NCBI RefSeq assembly: GCF_964204865.1
Contig: NC_135262.1
Coordinates: 6,448,001 to 6,512,000, forward strand
Source of the DNA: Styela clava
Taxonomy: Eukaryota; Chordata; Ascidiacea; Stolidobranchia; Styelidae
Direction: 5' to 3'
DNA length: 64,000 nt
The translations under genes and the position numbers were made by a program. Within the stretch, counting starts at the first letter, position 1. The number at the start of each line of letters is the position of its first letter. Under the pieces are notes generated by a model. It did no database searches, had not been told where the DNA came from, and saw nothing but the letters and a program-made list of their open reading frames with translations. Positions 1 through 14,600 of this stretch are shown one piece after another.

Positions 1-3000
1 GAAAATTAAGTTGTGATGTATTTCATTTATTTTAGTATCCCTATTTTTTTTGAATACTGACAATTTTGTGTAAACACTCCACCAGCAATTATGCGTCGAT
101 GTCTGGATTCCGGAAATGAGTTGATATTGAAATTTAGTAAAATATTATGGAGAATCTAAGCTAACAATTATTCAACAAAAACAGTCGTCGTATTCTCTCA
201 GAAGTAAGATTTCAAATATTTCAAAGTTATGCAAGAAAAGTTGTATCATTTGATCTCCGCACTTAAATATCCTCGACATTGATGAGACTTATTCAAAATT
301 GTAATGCTACTCAAAAATATTCATAGTCCTTTACAATTTATTTCGATCCTGCATATATATATAAGCCACAAAATTACCATTTTTGCATAAAAAAGCCTTA
401 ATTTCGTAATTAGCCGTCTACTTTAAATTACTCACGCATTCATGAATATATTATGTATTAATTGGCCATATCGAGTATATTTCGCGCTTATCGTATATTA
501 ATCAAGGATAGAGTTACTCACAGGTGTTTTTGTTCATTGATTTATGATCGTCTGTTTATAATATTTATATTTGACATCTCGCCTTTGAAAATTTGACGCT
601 CTCGGCGGGGTTGCAGGCGGAAATAGATGAAGAACGACTGGGTTGATTTTAACCTCACTCACCTTTAAAGCTGGCTGTTTTTATTCGAACATGCTCTTTT
701 CAGTAAAAATAACGCCAAACTTTGCAAATCATTTTTTTAACAAACTATGTTCTCGCCTGTAAGATGTTTCAAACAAATTGTTCCTCCTGTATCAACAATA
801 TTTTGAGTGTAATAACACCACGCCGATTTAGTCATAAACGTAAACAACGTATATTACGTCAAAAATGACTAATTGAATCAGAAACCAAAATTCGAGGTGA
901 GTGACTAAAACATTTCCGTTGCGTTCATTTACATAAATATTCTCTCAACTGAAATACATGTAAGATGAATGAAACGCGAAACATTGTCCCACAGTTGCGA
1001 TTGAAAATGACAGCTCATCCCAATGCGCTTATTGTATGGCAATTGCTGTTATCTATTCCATTACAGATTTGCGCATAACTTTCCTAATTTATGACTTTCG
1101 TTTTGGGCGAACGTATTCCAGAAAATGAAACTTGCGTCTGAGTGAACGCTGGTGAAGTTTGAAGTATGTAATAAAGTAAAACATCACACCCGAATGTTTG
1201 TGGCATTAATGTATGCAAATCCGTTTGGAATGAACCCTGTTCGTAGTCAAGGTGCGGAAAAGCCTCATAAAACGAGAAATTACGCAATCATTCTGTGGGA
1301 CTGCTGATTTAATATGATATCCGTCTCTTTCTTGATATCATTTCAAGTTTTTAACACCAGTGAACTTTTATATTCGTTTCCATTGTTGGCAAGTCACAGA
1401 TTTTAGCTGGAAATCACGAATATTGGCAATGTGACTCTTACTTATCTAAACGACGATTTTTTTTACACATTAGAGATTCAATTTTTGGCAATATCACGTT
1501 ACAATTTTTACAAAAGATTGGATACTATGCTGGAAACTGTACATTGTCAATACCGTAGGTCCCAAGGTTACTAACTGGTCGTCATCAGAATGGAAAAGTC
1601 AAGAACGAATCTTTCAAGAAAGGGATTAACAATTCTATATATAATCACACATCAAACCTGTGAAAGGCTCGCGACTAAACAACGTAGTATTCTGCCTGAG
1701 AAAATCATGACCGCGAAACACCAGATTTTCTGTGAATCTGATTTTAAGAGATTCCTAAAATCCCGTGCCTTTACACCGCTTCTGCTAAAAATAACTGTGT
1801 AGCTGTGATAGCGAACTACAACGAATTACTAAAAACTTTCCTCATTTGTTTGCTCACCCTTCACCTAATAGTGCAACTTAGAAGTCTCCAAACATATTAA
1901 TCTCTATAAGCGAAACGTGATACGGACTTATCTTGTCCACTACACAAAGCTGCACGCGTTTGAATCTGATACAAACGGGTTTACACGGCCCTCTTGTTGG
2001 CGTCGTGAAAATATACTTGGAATTATGGAACATACGTTGGAATATAGGGATGGCATCAAACGTAAAACTTACGCTTCTTCGGCAAACAAAGCTTTAAAAT
2101 ATTTTCGGAATTAAGCAAAACCTATCGATGCTATGTTTACTGTTCGTTTCCTAAGAATATTGCTAGTAACAAAGAGAATTATTGCGTCACAGTCTTGACC
2201 AGTCAACCGCAACCTCACAACCGTAAAACGCCGACTGAGATTGAAAGCCGTTGTACATGAAAAGACCCTTCCCTGGAAATCCTTGAAAGCTATGCAAAAG
2301 TATCTGTCGATGTTCATACATTGCTAGCAGTTCTACAGCGCAATTGCTGAATTTGTAGTTTATTTAGTGTAAACCGAAAGGTAAGGTGTTCAATAAAACT
2401 TGTGACGCGTAATATTGTTTGCTTGCGTGAGAAAGTAGTATGTTGCGGTGTACTATCCATATAGTGGTAGACAAGTAAACCAACAGAGAACATAAATTAC
2501 ACAAATTAGCCGAGGTAAAAACCATTATTTAAAACACAATAAAGGCCAACTCAGGCAACTATTTACAATCTACATCATTGTTGGATCATATTATGCCTTT
2601 TTTTGTAAAATAATCCAACATTAGAGCCAACGTTTATACGTCTTTAGAGCTTGGAGCAGTGACTAGTCTGTGCTTTATAAACACTTGAATAACTACAAAT
2701 AAGTGCCTTCCTATGTTACTCATTCATTTTCAGGTAGAAACCCCCAAGTAAAATCAAGATGTTCTAGTCACTAGTGTGAGATTAATTTTACAAAATAGAA
2801 ACAAGTTTCTTGGCACTTTTCGCGATTACAGTAAAAACGATCTTTTCTGTCTTTCAAAATCAAATAGAAACCTATCCTACTACACTAATTATATATCATA
2901 CTCACTCGTAGATATAAAATCCGACCTTGCATGATTCTAGTATAATATACAAGACGTTGTTTAGTGATCAATGTTAAGTGCCTTTTTGTTTTATTGAATA

Positions 3001-6000
3001 TACAAATCTGATAATTCTGGGCTTGAAGTCGGTTCTTGAAGATATTTTGAGCCCAACTATAAATCCACTTGAGATTGTTTCAAACCACTCAAGATTCGAC
3101 TAATTCCTAAAAAAATATATTAGGATCGATTGTATATTAGGTGATTTCGTTCCAATTTGTGGCTCTAGCGCAAATAATACTGAACGTATATATATATGCA
3201 GTAATGACATACGCAAAGCATTGCATTTAGAACCGGGAAAAGACTAGAGACAATGCCGAAGTGAAGACATACGAGTGATTACTTGACATAGTCAAGGTCA
3301 TACATACGCATTAAAAAAATCAAAGCCAAACACTGTAACAGCGTCAATATTCAGTTTCCTCTCCAAAAAATGAGTCGCTGAACGCTTGCATCATTTCGAA
3401 TATATCGGACTAAGACCTGGGCCGCACGATGACGCTAACGAACACAGATAGCTCAGAGGACAAAGATGCGATACTGGCGTGCATGCGAGTACTGTTATTA
3501 AATATTGCGGTGCGAGTAGACAATAGTGCGTCATTACCAAATAAAACAAAAAATTTAGTGTGCATCATACTTATATCTGTACATATGAAATTACAATTAA
3601 AATATATGTAGAACTGATCAAGGTGATATTTCTGAGTTTATAACGAACTTGGATAATTCAATACTCCACGTGGGGAGTAAGTAGCTCTTGCTCACGGACT
3701 CATTCGGAGCACTACATAACAACTTTAGTTGTTATTATATTAGCTAACAATAAAGGTTCCAAGTAAATAGGTGGAACGATTGTAGGCGAGTTAATTACTG
3801 ATTGAAGTACACACACGAACATTCAATACCTGGAAGGCCGGTATACGATGTTGTGAAAGTAATACGAAAAACGCTTGAAAACATACTTTAGGAATCGATC
3901 ACAACCCAAGCAAAGACATTGGTATTATGTAAGAAATGAATAGATATATCAAATTTTAAAAAATTTGCTCGATATGTTTCTAATCAAAACAGTAAATGCA
4001 ACCGGCGATTTCCTTGTTTTTTCCGTGTGCAGAAGCAGTAGAGAACTAAAATAAAACAACAAAAGTTTTGGTGAAATATCGGGTATCTTTGAAATCGGTT
4101 GGAAATCGAATCGCCCATTACGGCGGAGAAAAAACGATTTTTTCACAACAATCATCCCACTCCAAGAATAATTGGACAAAGCAACCTACATGTAGTTATG
4201 TACACTTCGTACCCAACAAATAAAGATCATTTTCTCAACGATAAAGATTAATTTCGATTCCAATACTCAGAATGATATAAGGACGTTTCACGCCTTCTAA
4301 GTATTGATGCAGTGGCAAGTCTCATATCGCCGCCAGCAAATGTACCTACCACCGGCTACTTACTACTGTTTTAAGGTTTATGTGCATTACAAAAATAGCG
4401 CATGAGAGCAATATTGTATCGGGGTATTGTATTCATGAAACTTATTATTGGAACTAATTGATTTAACCGAAGCAGTTTTAGAACGGACCAAGAGTTCTAT
4501 TTTGGTATTCGTCAAAGGTCTAAAGACAAAAGACTCATTGAATGTTTGTTAATAACGATACAAGTTTGTTTCTAAAATATTTACGTGGAATGTAACATGA
4601 TACAGCATGTAAATGCTATGATGGATGAATAACAAAGTGACGTTAAATAGGATATAATTATGTAAGGATCATAACAATGTGTAAATATTTCATCAGGAAT
4701 ATAAATTAGCATCTATCGGATTCTCGGTAGCCAAAGACGAATTTGAATCATCCCCCAATTTTGAAATATTTTGCTCTAATTTTCCCATCAATTTTCATCT
4801 ACTTAATTGGTGCTCGAAACATATGCAAATGAGTATTTGTTGCAATTATGAGTAAACATGGAGCAAAGAGCAAAACTTCTAAGATAATAGCTTATGAACG
4901 TGTCAATAATATTTATAAATAAATTAAAATTCAAACATCAAGTTTTGTTATGGAAACATTGCGCCAATTCCGATAGTGTTTTGTTTAATCAGGACATTTC
5001 AATAAAGTTTCGGTTTCTGGAAACAATGTTTGTCATATTCATCTAAAAATTGTACTTTTCGTGTAATAAAGGACAACGCTTTCAATTATAGTTTCAGTGT
5101 GGTGTTTCATGGTAACTTCTGAATTGAGCAAACTTAGGAGCGGATAAAAAAAGTTTTAGTAACCTAAAAAAAGGACAATTTCCATTGAAGTTTTACATCT
5201 TGTTGATTGGTGCCGTGTAGTTATTGAAGTTGTTCAAATGGGTTTCACCATAGATAACATTTCTGGGTAAGTATTGAAATCTTGCCTAAGACACAAGGAA
5301 CAAACGCATGACAAGATAAATTAAACTAGTCTGACAATACAAAAATCAAAGCCAAGTTTTCCCGATGCCCTTCGGACGTAATCTAGAAACAAATATATAT
5401 ATTTGTCATTTCATTCAAAAAAAAATTGAGCGAAACAAAAAGCTAACATGTTAATTAACATTAAAGGACATAATATTCTTGTATGTTTCAATAGGTAAAT
5501 GCATTCCATATGCGCAAAAAAAATCACGAAAACATGATTTGAATAATTTGAAAATTACCATCGTTATTCATTCTTCGAATTTCTTTCATCATTATTCATG
5601 CCATAACGACGACATGTTAACGACATTCGTTTGTTGTTTTGTTTGTAAATATCAAATAAAAGCGGCTTAATTTGACGAGAAGTTTAAACAAAGGACATAT
5701 CACTTGCCACCGCTTATCAAATACTTCAACCGGGAGTTAAAATCGGCCAAATTAATTGTACATGAAGCACGAAGTTTTCATCTTGTTAGATATTTAATGA
5801 CCGCCTACATGAGCATGGAATACCAACCACTTTTGTTCACTAAGATCGTCGGTAACATTAAAAAACAATATTGGAAAATCACCAACAATGGTTATGCCTT
5901 GAGGGTCTGTGATGTATCTACAGCCTTCAGTTTGATAATAAAAAAAAGTAATATAAAATGAAATATACGAATTTAAATTGAAGTTCGGTAACCAGTGAAA

Positions 6001-8573
6001 CTAATTTTTAATGTGCGATAGAGCAATGCGGTACAATGACGGAAACTCGTCAGATAGTTAAAATTAGAATGATATACAGCGTTTTGAAAAATTTTATAAC
6101 AATTTGTCTCATTTAGTTTATATTTATATTAATTCAAGATAAAGGTTTAAGTGCTGATGAATATTGCGTTTTAAATTATGCAATGAGGAATTATGTTGAG
6201 GTGAAAAGTTTGGATTTGAGTGGGAATTGAATGTACCTTGATTGCGAGGAATGGTTTTGTCTGTAATAAGATATTATATTATATCAAAACTTACCTATCT
6301 ATTTAAAAAGCCCACTACGAATATTTTTGACTTAAAGTTGAGAATTAATTCAAAAGTTTGATTAACTGGCGAATTAATTTCATTGCGTTATCAATTATTT
6401 TCAAGTTTTATATTGGGGGTTGATTTCGGACACATTTATCGTATTTTATTATTTTATTTTTAAACTATATTGATGCACCTCTAATTATTTTATTGCTCAT
6501 ACTTAAATCACGATCTCGTAGGTGGCAACCGTATAATTAAAATGACGTTTCCGAAAGCTCTTCGATGATTAGTGTGTGGTACATGGCGTTTTAGAATGCC
6601 ACAAAGATGCAACTGCAAATTAAAGGTGGTTACGAGCGCTTCGAAATGAACGAAATAAAAGAAAAAGGCGTAATTACTGAAAACTGCGACGCGGCGACGA
6701 GCCATTTTCACTGAAGTTTTGAGTCCAAGTTATTAGACAACATACATAAGTTTAGACGGTCAATCAATAGTCATTTATTGATGTTGGCGTCAAATTAGCG
6801 TTATCAGACAACAGATCAAGTCAGTAGCAAACGCCTTATTCATCACATTCTAAACGGCAGCACGATTTTGAGTTGAACAACTGGTATAGAAAGCATATCA
6901 AAGACGGGAATCAATGTTGGTAAATAACCAAACTAACCTCATGATAACAAGAGATAAGTGCTGAAAACCGCAAGATGTTTCAAATCAGCATCAGAACGCT
7001 CCTGTAGATATTTCGGAAAGTTAACTGGATTGCATTTTGAGTAACAGTGACAGATCAAGAAATTACTTTTTTTTAAATATTTATGACTTATTTGAGAGCT
7101 GCTTCTAAACATAATTTTGAATTTTTGCTGAAAGATGTATTTTTAAGATACGAGAAATGTGTAACGTTAATTATACTCAGAGTATAGGATAAATATTTTG
7201 GTCACATATGTCAAAAAGTAAAGCTCAATTGTTTTCGCAACAGGTGAAACGAATACTGATAAAAGAATGCATAACTTTTTCTTGTGACAATGATTATTTA
7301 TCAGTTGACATTAAATTTTAGTAGCCTTGCTTTAGCATGATCAAAAATTTTATACAAAAGGGTATAAAAAATTAATTTATCGTTATTCTTTTCTCAATAA
7401 AAATGCCAATTGCAGGTCACAGTATTCTGTATTATAAACTAAAAAAATTGATTACAAATTTAAACAATTTGAACTGGGATTAGGATTCAAAACGACGGGT
7501 TTTAGTATTCAATTTTAGCTTTTCCAACGTCACCAACGAAGCTGTTCAATAATTGCTATGCATTTTTGATGGTTCAGTCCGCCATTTTTTTTTGTTTTTA
7601 TAAATATTTTAAATCAGAATGGTAACGAATTGTTAAGGCGAAAGATTAGTTGTCAATCGGCAATTAGCGTTCAGACAGACAGACGGTAATTCGGTAGAAA
7701 AGTGGTCGGAAAACACCAGAGATATGTTAACTGTAAAGCCCAAATTGCTTCCTACTTTCGGTATAAATGGCATATTTTCATATCTCGAGTCTGGCATTGT
7801 TATCCAAATTTCGGCAAATATTTCCTCGCCAGCCTTCAATCACTTGATCGACATTTAGATGTTTCAAAGCATAGAGGAGAATTGGGTATTAAATGTGAGT
7901 GAAAAGAGTAAAGGGCAAATAAGACGTAGCGTAAGAAAATGCCAATGCGCTCTCCAATAAACTTCAAAAAAAAAAGTGAAAGTGAATCGACAGCAAACAT
8001 TATGATTACAAGATGATAAAATGGCTGGGAAAATACTCATATACTTCATAAGCATCAATCTGTATTAAATTTCATCGGTGAAATTTTTTTTTTACGAATA
8101 TTTTTACAGTAAATATACAAATTCATCAAATATCTGAAGGTATTTAAGTTAACTCGCCTACCATCAACAAGTCGGTTTTTAAATTAATTCGTTTTTATCA
8201 AATCCTATGCATTTCTTATTTATTTTCATGATGCGTTTCTTTGTGTATATCAAGATTTTTTAACATTTGCGAGTAATGACTGAAGTAAAATCATGTTGAG
8301 AATGTACTCAGATCGACAAGATACGTAATTTTAATTAGTATAACGATGTTTTTACGATGCTCACATACAGGGAGTTTGGCATTCTAAAATTTTTCCAATT
8401 TTTTATCAACGTTTGGAAGTAATTCAATTTCATTTATTTTAATTGCTTATTTTAAATTCGTTTTCAAACTCAAATGATTTAGCTCCTATATTCCAAATTA
8501 TTTTTAAATATTATAAGTTTCATTGGTTTAAATGCAACTTGGTACTTGAGACTTTAATATAAGATTTATTCTC
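1..8573. other. intergenic, no gene recognised
   Basis: This stretch is AT-rich, full of short homopolymers and TA-rich runs, and has only short open frames on either strand (none above about 85 codons). None shows a domain, a convincing signal peptide with flanking splice sites, or a coding-like rise in GC. An 18-bp perfect palindrome of ACAAATATA type lies near 5391-5408. The end of the stretch may hold an upstream promoter or non-coding exon of the mosaic gene that begins near 8.6 kb, but nothing visible fixes it. Confidence 0.5.
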
Positions 8574-8600
8574 TGTTATCATATTTTTTTTTATGTGTAG
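8574..8600 (+). promoter_or_regulatory. 3' splice-acceptor-like site upstream of mosaic gene ATG
   Basis: A pyrimidine-rich run (with nine consecutive T) ends in TGTGTAG at 8600, 37 bases before the ATG at 8638. No upstream coding exon was found. It is either the acceptor of a 5'UTR intron or a spliced-leader trans-splice acceptor. The same arrangement recurs at the other three genes of the window. Confidence 0.45.
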
Positions 8601-8637
8601 ATCCATTTATCAAAAAATAACATATATACATCAAAAT

Positions 8638-11600
8638 ATGACGAATAGCATGCTATATCGGCTGTTTATCTTATGTGGGATTTTCATAATCAAAGCAAAA
8701 GGTCAAATCGATGAACTAGCGCTTGGAGTTAGCGACGATGACTTTCTGAATATTATGGAAAACTTTGCATTGGATACGAATGGACGAGATCGCGTCGTAA
8801 TTGATCCGTTTGACTCGATCATACCGCCTCCTAATGACCTTCCAAAACGTAAGTATGAAACGGCCATTTTACACTAACCCCACAGCCTAATCATTTTTAT
8901 GCTCGACACCACATTTAGAGTTTTATTTTCGAAAAGATTTGCCGATTTAAGTCAGAGTTTGTGCGATTTTTTTTAACCAAAATTTTTTTTCTCATATTTC
9001 TAGCTTATTCAAGATAGGATTCCACAATTTGCAATATATTCGAATCATAATTTTTGACTTATGTATAATATGATACACGTGTTATAAAATATTTTTTTGT
9101 AAATAAATAGTTTATAGTAACAGTATACAAAGCTAAATTGAGATTTTAACTTGGGAAAAATACATCAAATTTTCTCCACTTAATGCACAATTACGACACG
9201 CAACGAAAGAAGTTGAATTTCAATAAAAATATACTTTTATCCAGCTGCCCTTTCTGATGTTATCACCGCCACCAATTAAAATCAGGAAATGTGATTAACA
9301 CGATAAGCTCAATATTTTGAAGCAATTTTTATCGTGTCAGCTTGTGCGTGGCTGGCTGCAACATTACTTTCAAATCAGATTTTACTTGTTTATATTATTA
9401 TTACTTATGAAATGCTGACTCAGGTCAATTGTTATCATCACAAACAATCATTTTCGAAAGAAATATGCAAATTAGTATCACTTCGCACAAGGAATTACTA
9501 ATTATAGGATCATTGTTACAAATATTTTACCAAAAAATGAAATAAGAATAATAAATAATTTAAAAACCCGTGATATTATCAATCAACTATGACGACATTA
9601 TGTTACAAAATCAGTAGCACGTTTAAATAATTACTGTTTTCGTTATTTCCTATTAACATAAACAAAAGTATAAGTAAATAGTTCAAATACTTATTTTTAA
9701 ACGACTTTTCTGCACGCATGTATATTCATTACGAAACCGGATAGGAATATATCTTCATTTACTCACGAATTTGTTTCACTAAAAGTTATTCTCGGTTTGT
9801 GTAATTTCTTATACCTGAACCAATGCGGTGTGTTAGTGCAAAAATGTTTGCCTAAAAACGATATTTTACTTAATCTTTTTATATCTCAAAACAAAAAATT
9901 TTATGTACATTATTTTTGAGCTTCAAAAGATGTGTGATAGGTGATAATTTTTTTTATCGCATTTGCAATCATATTATCGTGATACCTTGGCTTGTTTGTG
10001 TATCGTCAACAAAATTGCACATTATTACTAAAATTACTCCGTTATTACATTATTTTTTATTTAAAATTATTTTATAATTATTTGTGTTTGATGAGCTGCT
10101 CCCGTTGGCCATAGTATAATTATTAACTATATTTTTACAAGAAATAAAAAACGAAAAATTAATAACATGTAATTTTTGGAAAAATTTATGTATCTTCTTA
10201 AAAATCGTTCGTAAGTTTATATGATAATACTCAATGTGTCACAAAACAATGTCGTGACTGTGTATTTATTTGTTATTTGTTTGATGACACTCACCGCGCG
10301 ACATGGGGTGATGCTCTATTTATGCAACAATTTTTACACCTTTACCGGTAAAGCAAGTCAATAAATTTCCTAAAACTATTTTTTTCTCCAAAAACAATGC
10401 AGCAGGTGAACAGAAGTAGATTTGCATTAGACTATATCGAAACAAAAATTCGAACAAGTAAACATAACATTAGTAGCTAATTGCTTAAAATTAGCTGCAT
10501 TTGTCAAGAATCCCGTTTGGTTTGTAGCAGAGACTGGTAGATCATCAGTATTCAGTAAAAATATCTTATACATACACGCAAAATTACCCATAATGCCCGA
10601 AAAATGTGTTTAATGATTCTAAAATTACGTTTTCCCCTTCTTAGTATAATATAATTGTTAGTGCTAATATATATAAACGTCAAATAATATAATTTTGAGT
10701 TTCTAATTTGAAGCAAAAGTAACAGTTGAATTGCTAAACACATCATATTCATAATATGTAACAGAAATTGATTTGCGTTTAAATGTGACGTCACCTCCTT
10801 GACCGTATTCCGACCTTCATCTATTCGGGTTTGAGTGGGCCTTCCTGTATGAAATATTCGATACTGCCGAAGTATGTGAACCAAGATGGCGGACACCGGA
10901 ACGTAGTATGTGTACCATGTTAGGGTTAGGCCATAATTTCAGGTGCAAATACTACGGGAGTGACTTGGCTAGTCCCCGAACTCGTAATGGAACTAAATCA
11001 GGAAAGTTGGAATAAAATTATGGCCTGACCCTAACCATACTACGTTCCGGTGCCGCCATCTTGGTTCACATACTCCGGGAGTACCAAATATTCTATTATA
11101 TTAGTGCGACCATATTCATGTATTGCGCCTCGTTTTTAAAGTGTATGATTGATCGATATATCCTAATAGATAACTATTCAGCCACAAATTTTATTAATCT
11201 ATTTACATAAACAGCTGAACAGTATTGGTAAAATAATATTCTCAAATTAAAATACTTCATTCTACACAGCTGACGCAATGGGATCCTGCGAAGGCAAATT
11301 TACTGAAGAAACTGGGAGAATTGCAAGTCCAAGATTTCCAAACGCAACTTATCCACCAAACTCAAACTGCTCTTGGGAGATAAAAGTCCAAACAGGAAAG
11401 CTGATCAGAGTGAGTGTCATGTATTAAAATTGGTTTTTATTGCACGCTTTACATAAAATAAAAAGATACCGTTATCGATAATATTACTTTTTTATTGTTC
11501 TAAGTTAATACGTGTCTACAGTAGCTTGTGACCGCAAACCCGGCGACTACAAAATATCTTTGCTGTACATCGAGTTAACAATGTACATATCTCAAAATGA

Positions 11601-14600
11601 TTCCAATAAGAGTTCTTGGTGATAAAGAAGATTCACATGATTTAAATTAATTAAATATGGAGCCACAAAAACATATTCTTTCAAATTTAGGACAATTGTT
11701 TATTCAAATTTATTATGACAATTTCAACAATTTGTTACCTCATAGATGAAATTTGACTACATGGACATTGAAGTTGGGCCGCCAGAATGTCCTTTCGATG
11801 GTGTTCTCGTTGTGGATTACGGAAAAATGTGGGATGCTGGAGTCAGTCCCCATTTGCATGGTCCAGTTGCAATGGGAGTGACTGACCCACAAGTTCCACC
11901 AACCGCCCTGGGCAAAAAGCGATATTGCGGGCAGGAATCATTCGACCCAATTGTCAGTATTTCGAACGCAGTGAGGATTGGATTTTATTCTGACAGCGAC
12001 AGCCAAGGAGAAGGATTCGTGTTGTCATGGGATACAATAAATAAACCGACCGAAGAAGGCGATAAAGGTATGAGATCTTAAAAAGTTGAGCGTAGGCGTT
12101 TTTATATATATATATATATTTCGTTTTTCTGCTTGTTATAAAATATTTAATTTTACATGATATTCATTTTTATAAAAATATAATTTCTGCAGAAGAAGTA
12201 CAATACCAGTGCAACTTCGAAGAAGGTTTTTGCAAAGATTGGAACAATGTCCAATCAAGCGAAGATACATTTGACTGGGAAATATCCAGTGGAAAAACAA
12301 AAACACTTAATACGGGACCAGCTGTTGATCATACAACTGGAAAACAAGGTAAATATGCGGCATTCATCGTCGTAGCTGGTTAAAATGGTTTCTTTTTTGT
12401 CAAAGTCGATTAACTTAATTATTTGAATATATTTTTTTTCAAATTACTGTATATCGCCTCATCCAAATTGTATATAATATTACAAATAAATTGAATTTTT
12501 CGAAAGTATAGAATAATTAACTCGATCGAAAATGAAGAAATTAGTTTTGATTGAAAAAAATTAAAACTGTGTTTGCATTTTACTTCAGTGGGCAAATACG
12601 CTTACATGGAAGGATCGAAACCTCAAAAAGAAAACGACACCGCAATCTTTTCCAGTCCCGAAATGAAATTCGCTGATGGTCAAACAAATTTCTGTGTCGA
12701 ATTTTGGTGAGTTGAAATGATAATTTCTTTATATTTTTAACAACTATTCATGTAAAAACGTTGTATTGCTAAACATCTAATGTTTATTATGTCAGCTTTC
12801 TCTCATCTCGCCGTAATTTCGATTTCCTGAATCTAATTTTTTTACTGGTTAACTTACGATTATATATATATCTTTTACACGCTTATTTTCAGGTACCATA
12901 TGTATGGTAGTGGTATTGGGTCACTTGTAGTAGGTGTGGCGTACGGTGAAAATAGAAATATTGAATGGATAAAATCTGGCAACCAAGGAGATAAATGGAG
13001 ACGTGCCACTTTCGGAATAGAACGTTCGGAAAATCCATTCAAAGTAAGCTAATTATCTATTACGGTGAAAAAAAATTTACCGAGGAAAATACAGATTTTG
13101 TCGTACATTGAGTGTGTTAGAACAGTTGGATAATGATTAAGCTTTTCCTTCAATGCTGTTACATCTTCTTGAGATATCGGAAAAAAGCAGTGTTACTTGT
13201 GTTGTGGCCAAAAAATAACCTTAGGATGTTAAGAGTAAATTCACTCTATCTGATCTTCATGTTTGTTTTTATTATTATCGTAGGTCATGTTTGCTGGCGT
13301 GCGAGGTGGAGCTTACACATCTGATATCGCTATCGACGATATAACAGTACATAGCAAACCGTGTTCGTCATTGGATTCGGACGGTAAGTTCTCAAACGAA
13401 ATTTGATTAAAAAATACTGCTTTGTAGACGGCAATGAATAAGATTTTGTGCATCGCGCAGCATTCGAAAATATGTTGTATCGGTCGTAGTGGGATTGCGG
13501 TTTCTAATTGCACACGCGTCTCCGCTTTTGCAGACGATAAGTGAATGAGTCACAATCCCAAGCATCTTAACGTTACAGTAATAACGCTCGAAAATGCACT
13601 TGACAGACAAATATGATTTTCAGTTGTTCGTATCCGTATTTGTATTGCTCAACACAACGACAATTTATTTTCAAAATTTCGTTGCTCAATTGTTTTCTTC
13701 AATTCATTCATTTTTGTTCAAGACCAGAATGTACTCAGTCTAGAATCTATGAAAATTGCAATACCTGGCTGAAATTTACCTCTTAATATATTTTTTTATA
13801 ATAGCTGGAGAGGAAGGTCGTCTCATTGAACCTCCAGTACCCGAACGTGAGTGTTTTATTTTCTGTTTATAACTCTATCATTATTCATTTTTGTGTTATA
13901 TTACATATTTTATGAAAAATAACTTCACAACCTAATATGAAGAATGAGAGGAAAATTTGATGCTGAGTTTTGAAACAGTTTGGAAAACAAATATGGATAT
14001 ATTTTTGAAGATAGTATTTCGTAACAAAGTATATTATAATCCGCCTAAAATATCAATTAAGGTTTCCCTCGCTATACAAAACTGTTGTAAAATTAAGTTG
14101 TAACACAATTTATATGACATATAGTCAGTAGTTTATTTTATCAAAAATCGGAAGTACACATTGGACAAACATAATTAAGAAAGATAAAAAAAAATGCATT
14201 TCATTGTGAAGGGAGACGCGATAAACCAGCAATTGTTATCGAGCTATAGCAAAATGTCAAATCTCACCGGATAGAGAATTTTATAATCCATTTTAAATAT
14301 CTTTTTTGCGGTAGCACTCGAAACGTGCGCCAATCGTCTCCCCATATGACTTTTTGCCATCACGATTTGTTGAATGAGGTATTCACATATTTGCTAAATT
14401 AATACTTTACAATACGAACGTTGTAATTTTTGCCACAAAAACATCCAAAATTGGCCTTCGAAATCGTTACCTTGGACATAATTGGGTGAAATTACGAAAG
14501 CTTCGGGCGATTTTTTCAAACAATCTGTATTTGTGGCGATAAGGATTTTCTAATGTTCTGGAAAATTGTGTGACCTTGAAAATGTTTCAACACAAACAAA

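Noticed and set aside
10552..10896. 114-codon minus-strand open frame
   Set aside because: It runs into the inverted-repeat element at 10860 and has no domain, so it is an accidental frame through a transposon end and intron sequence.
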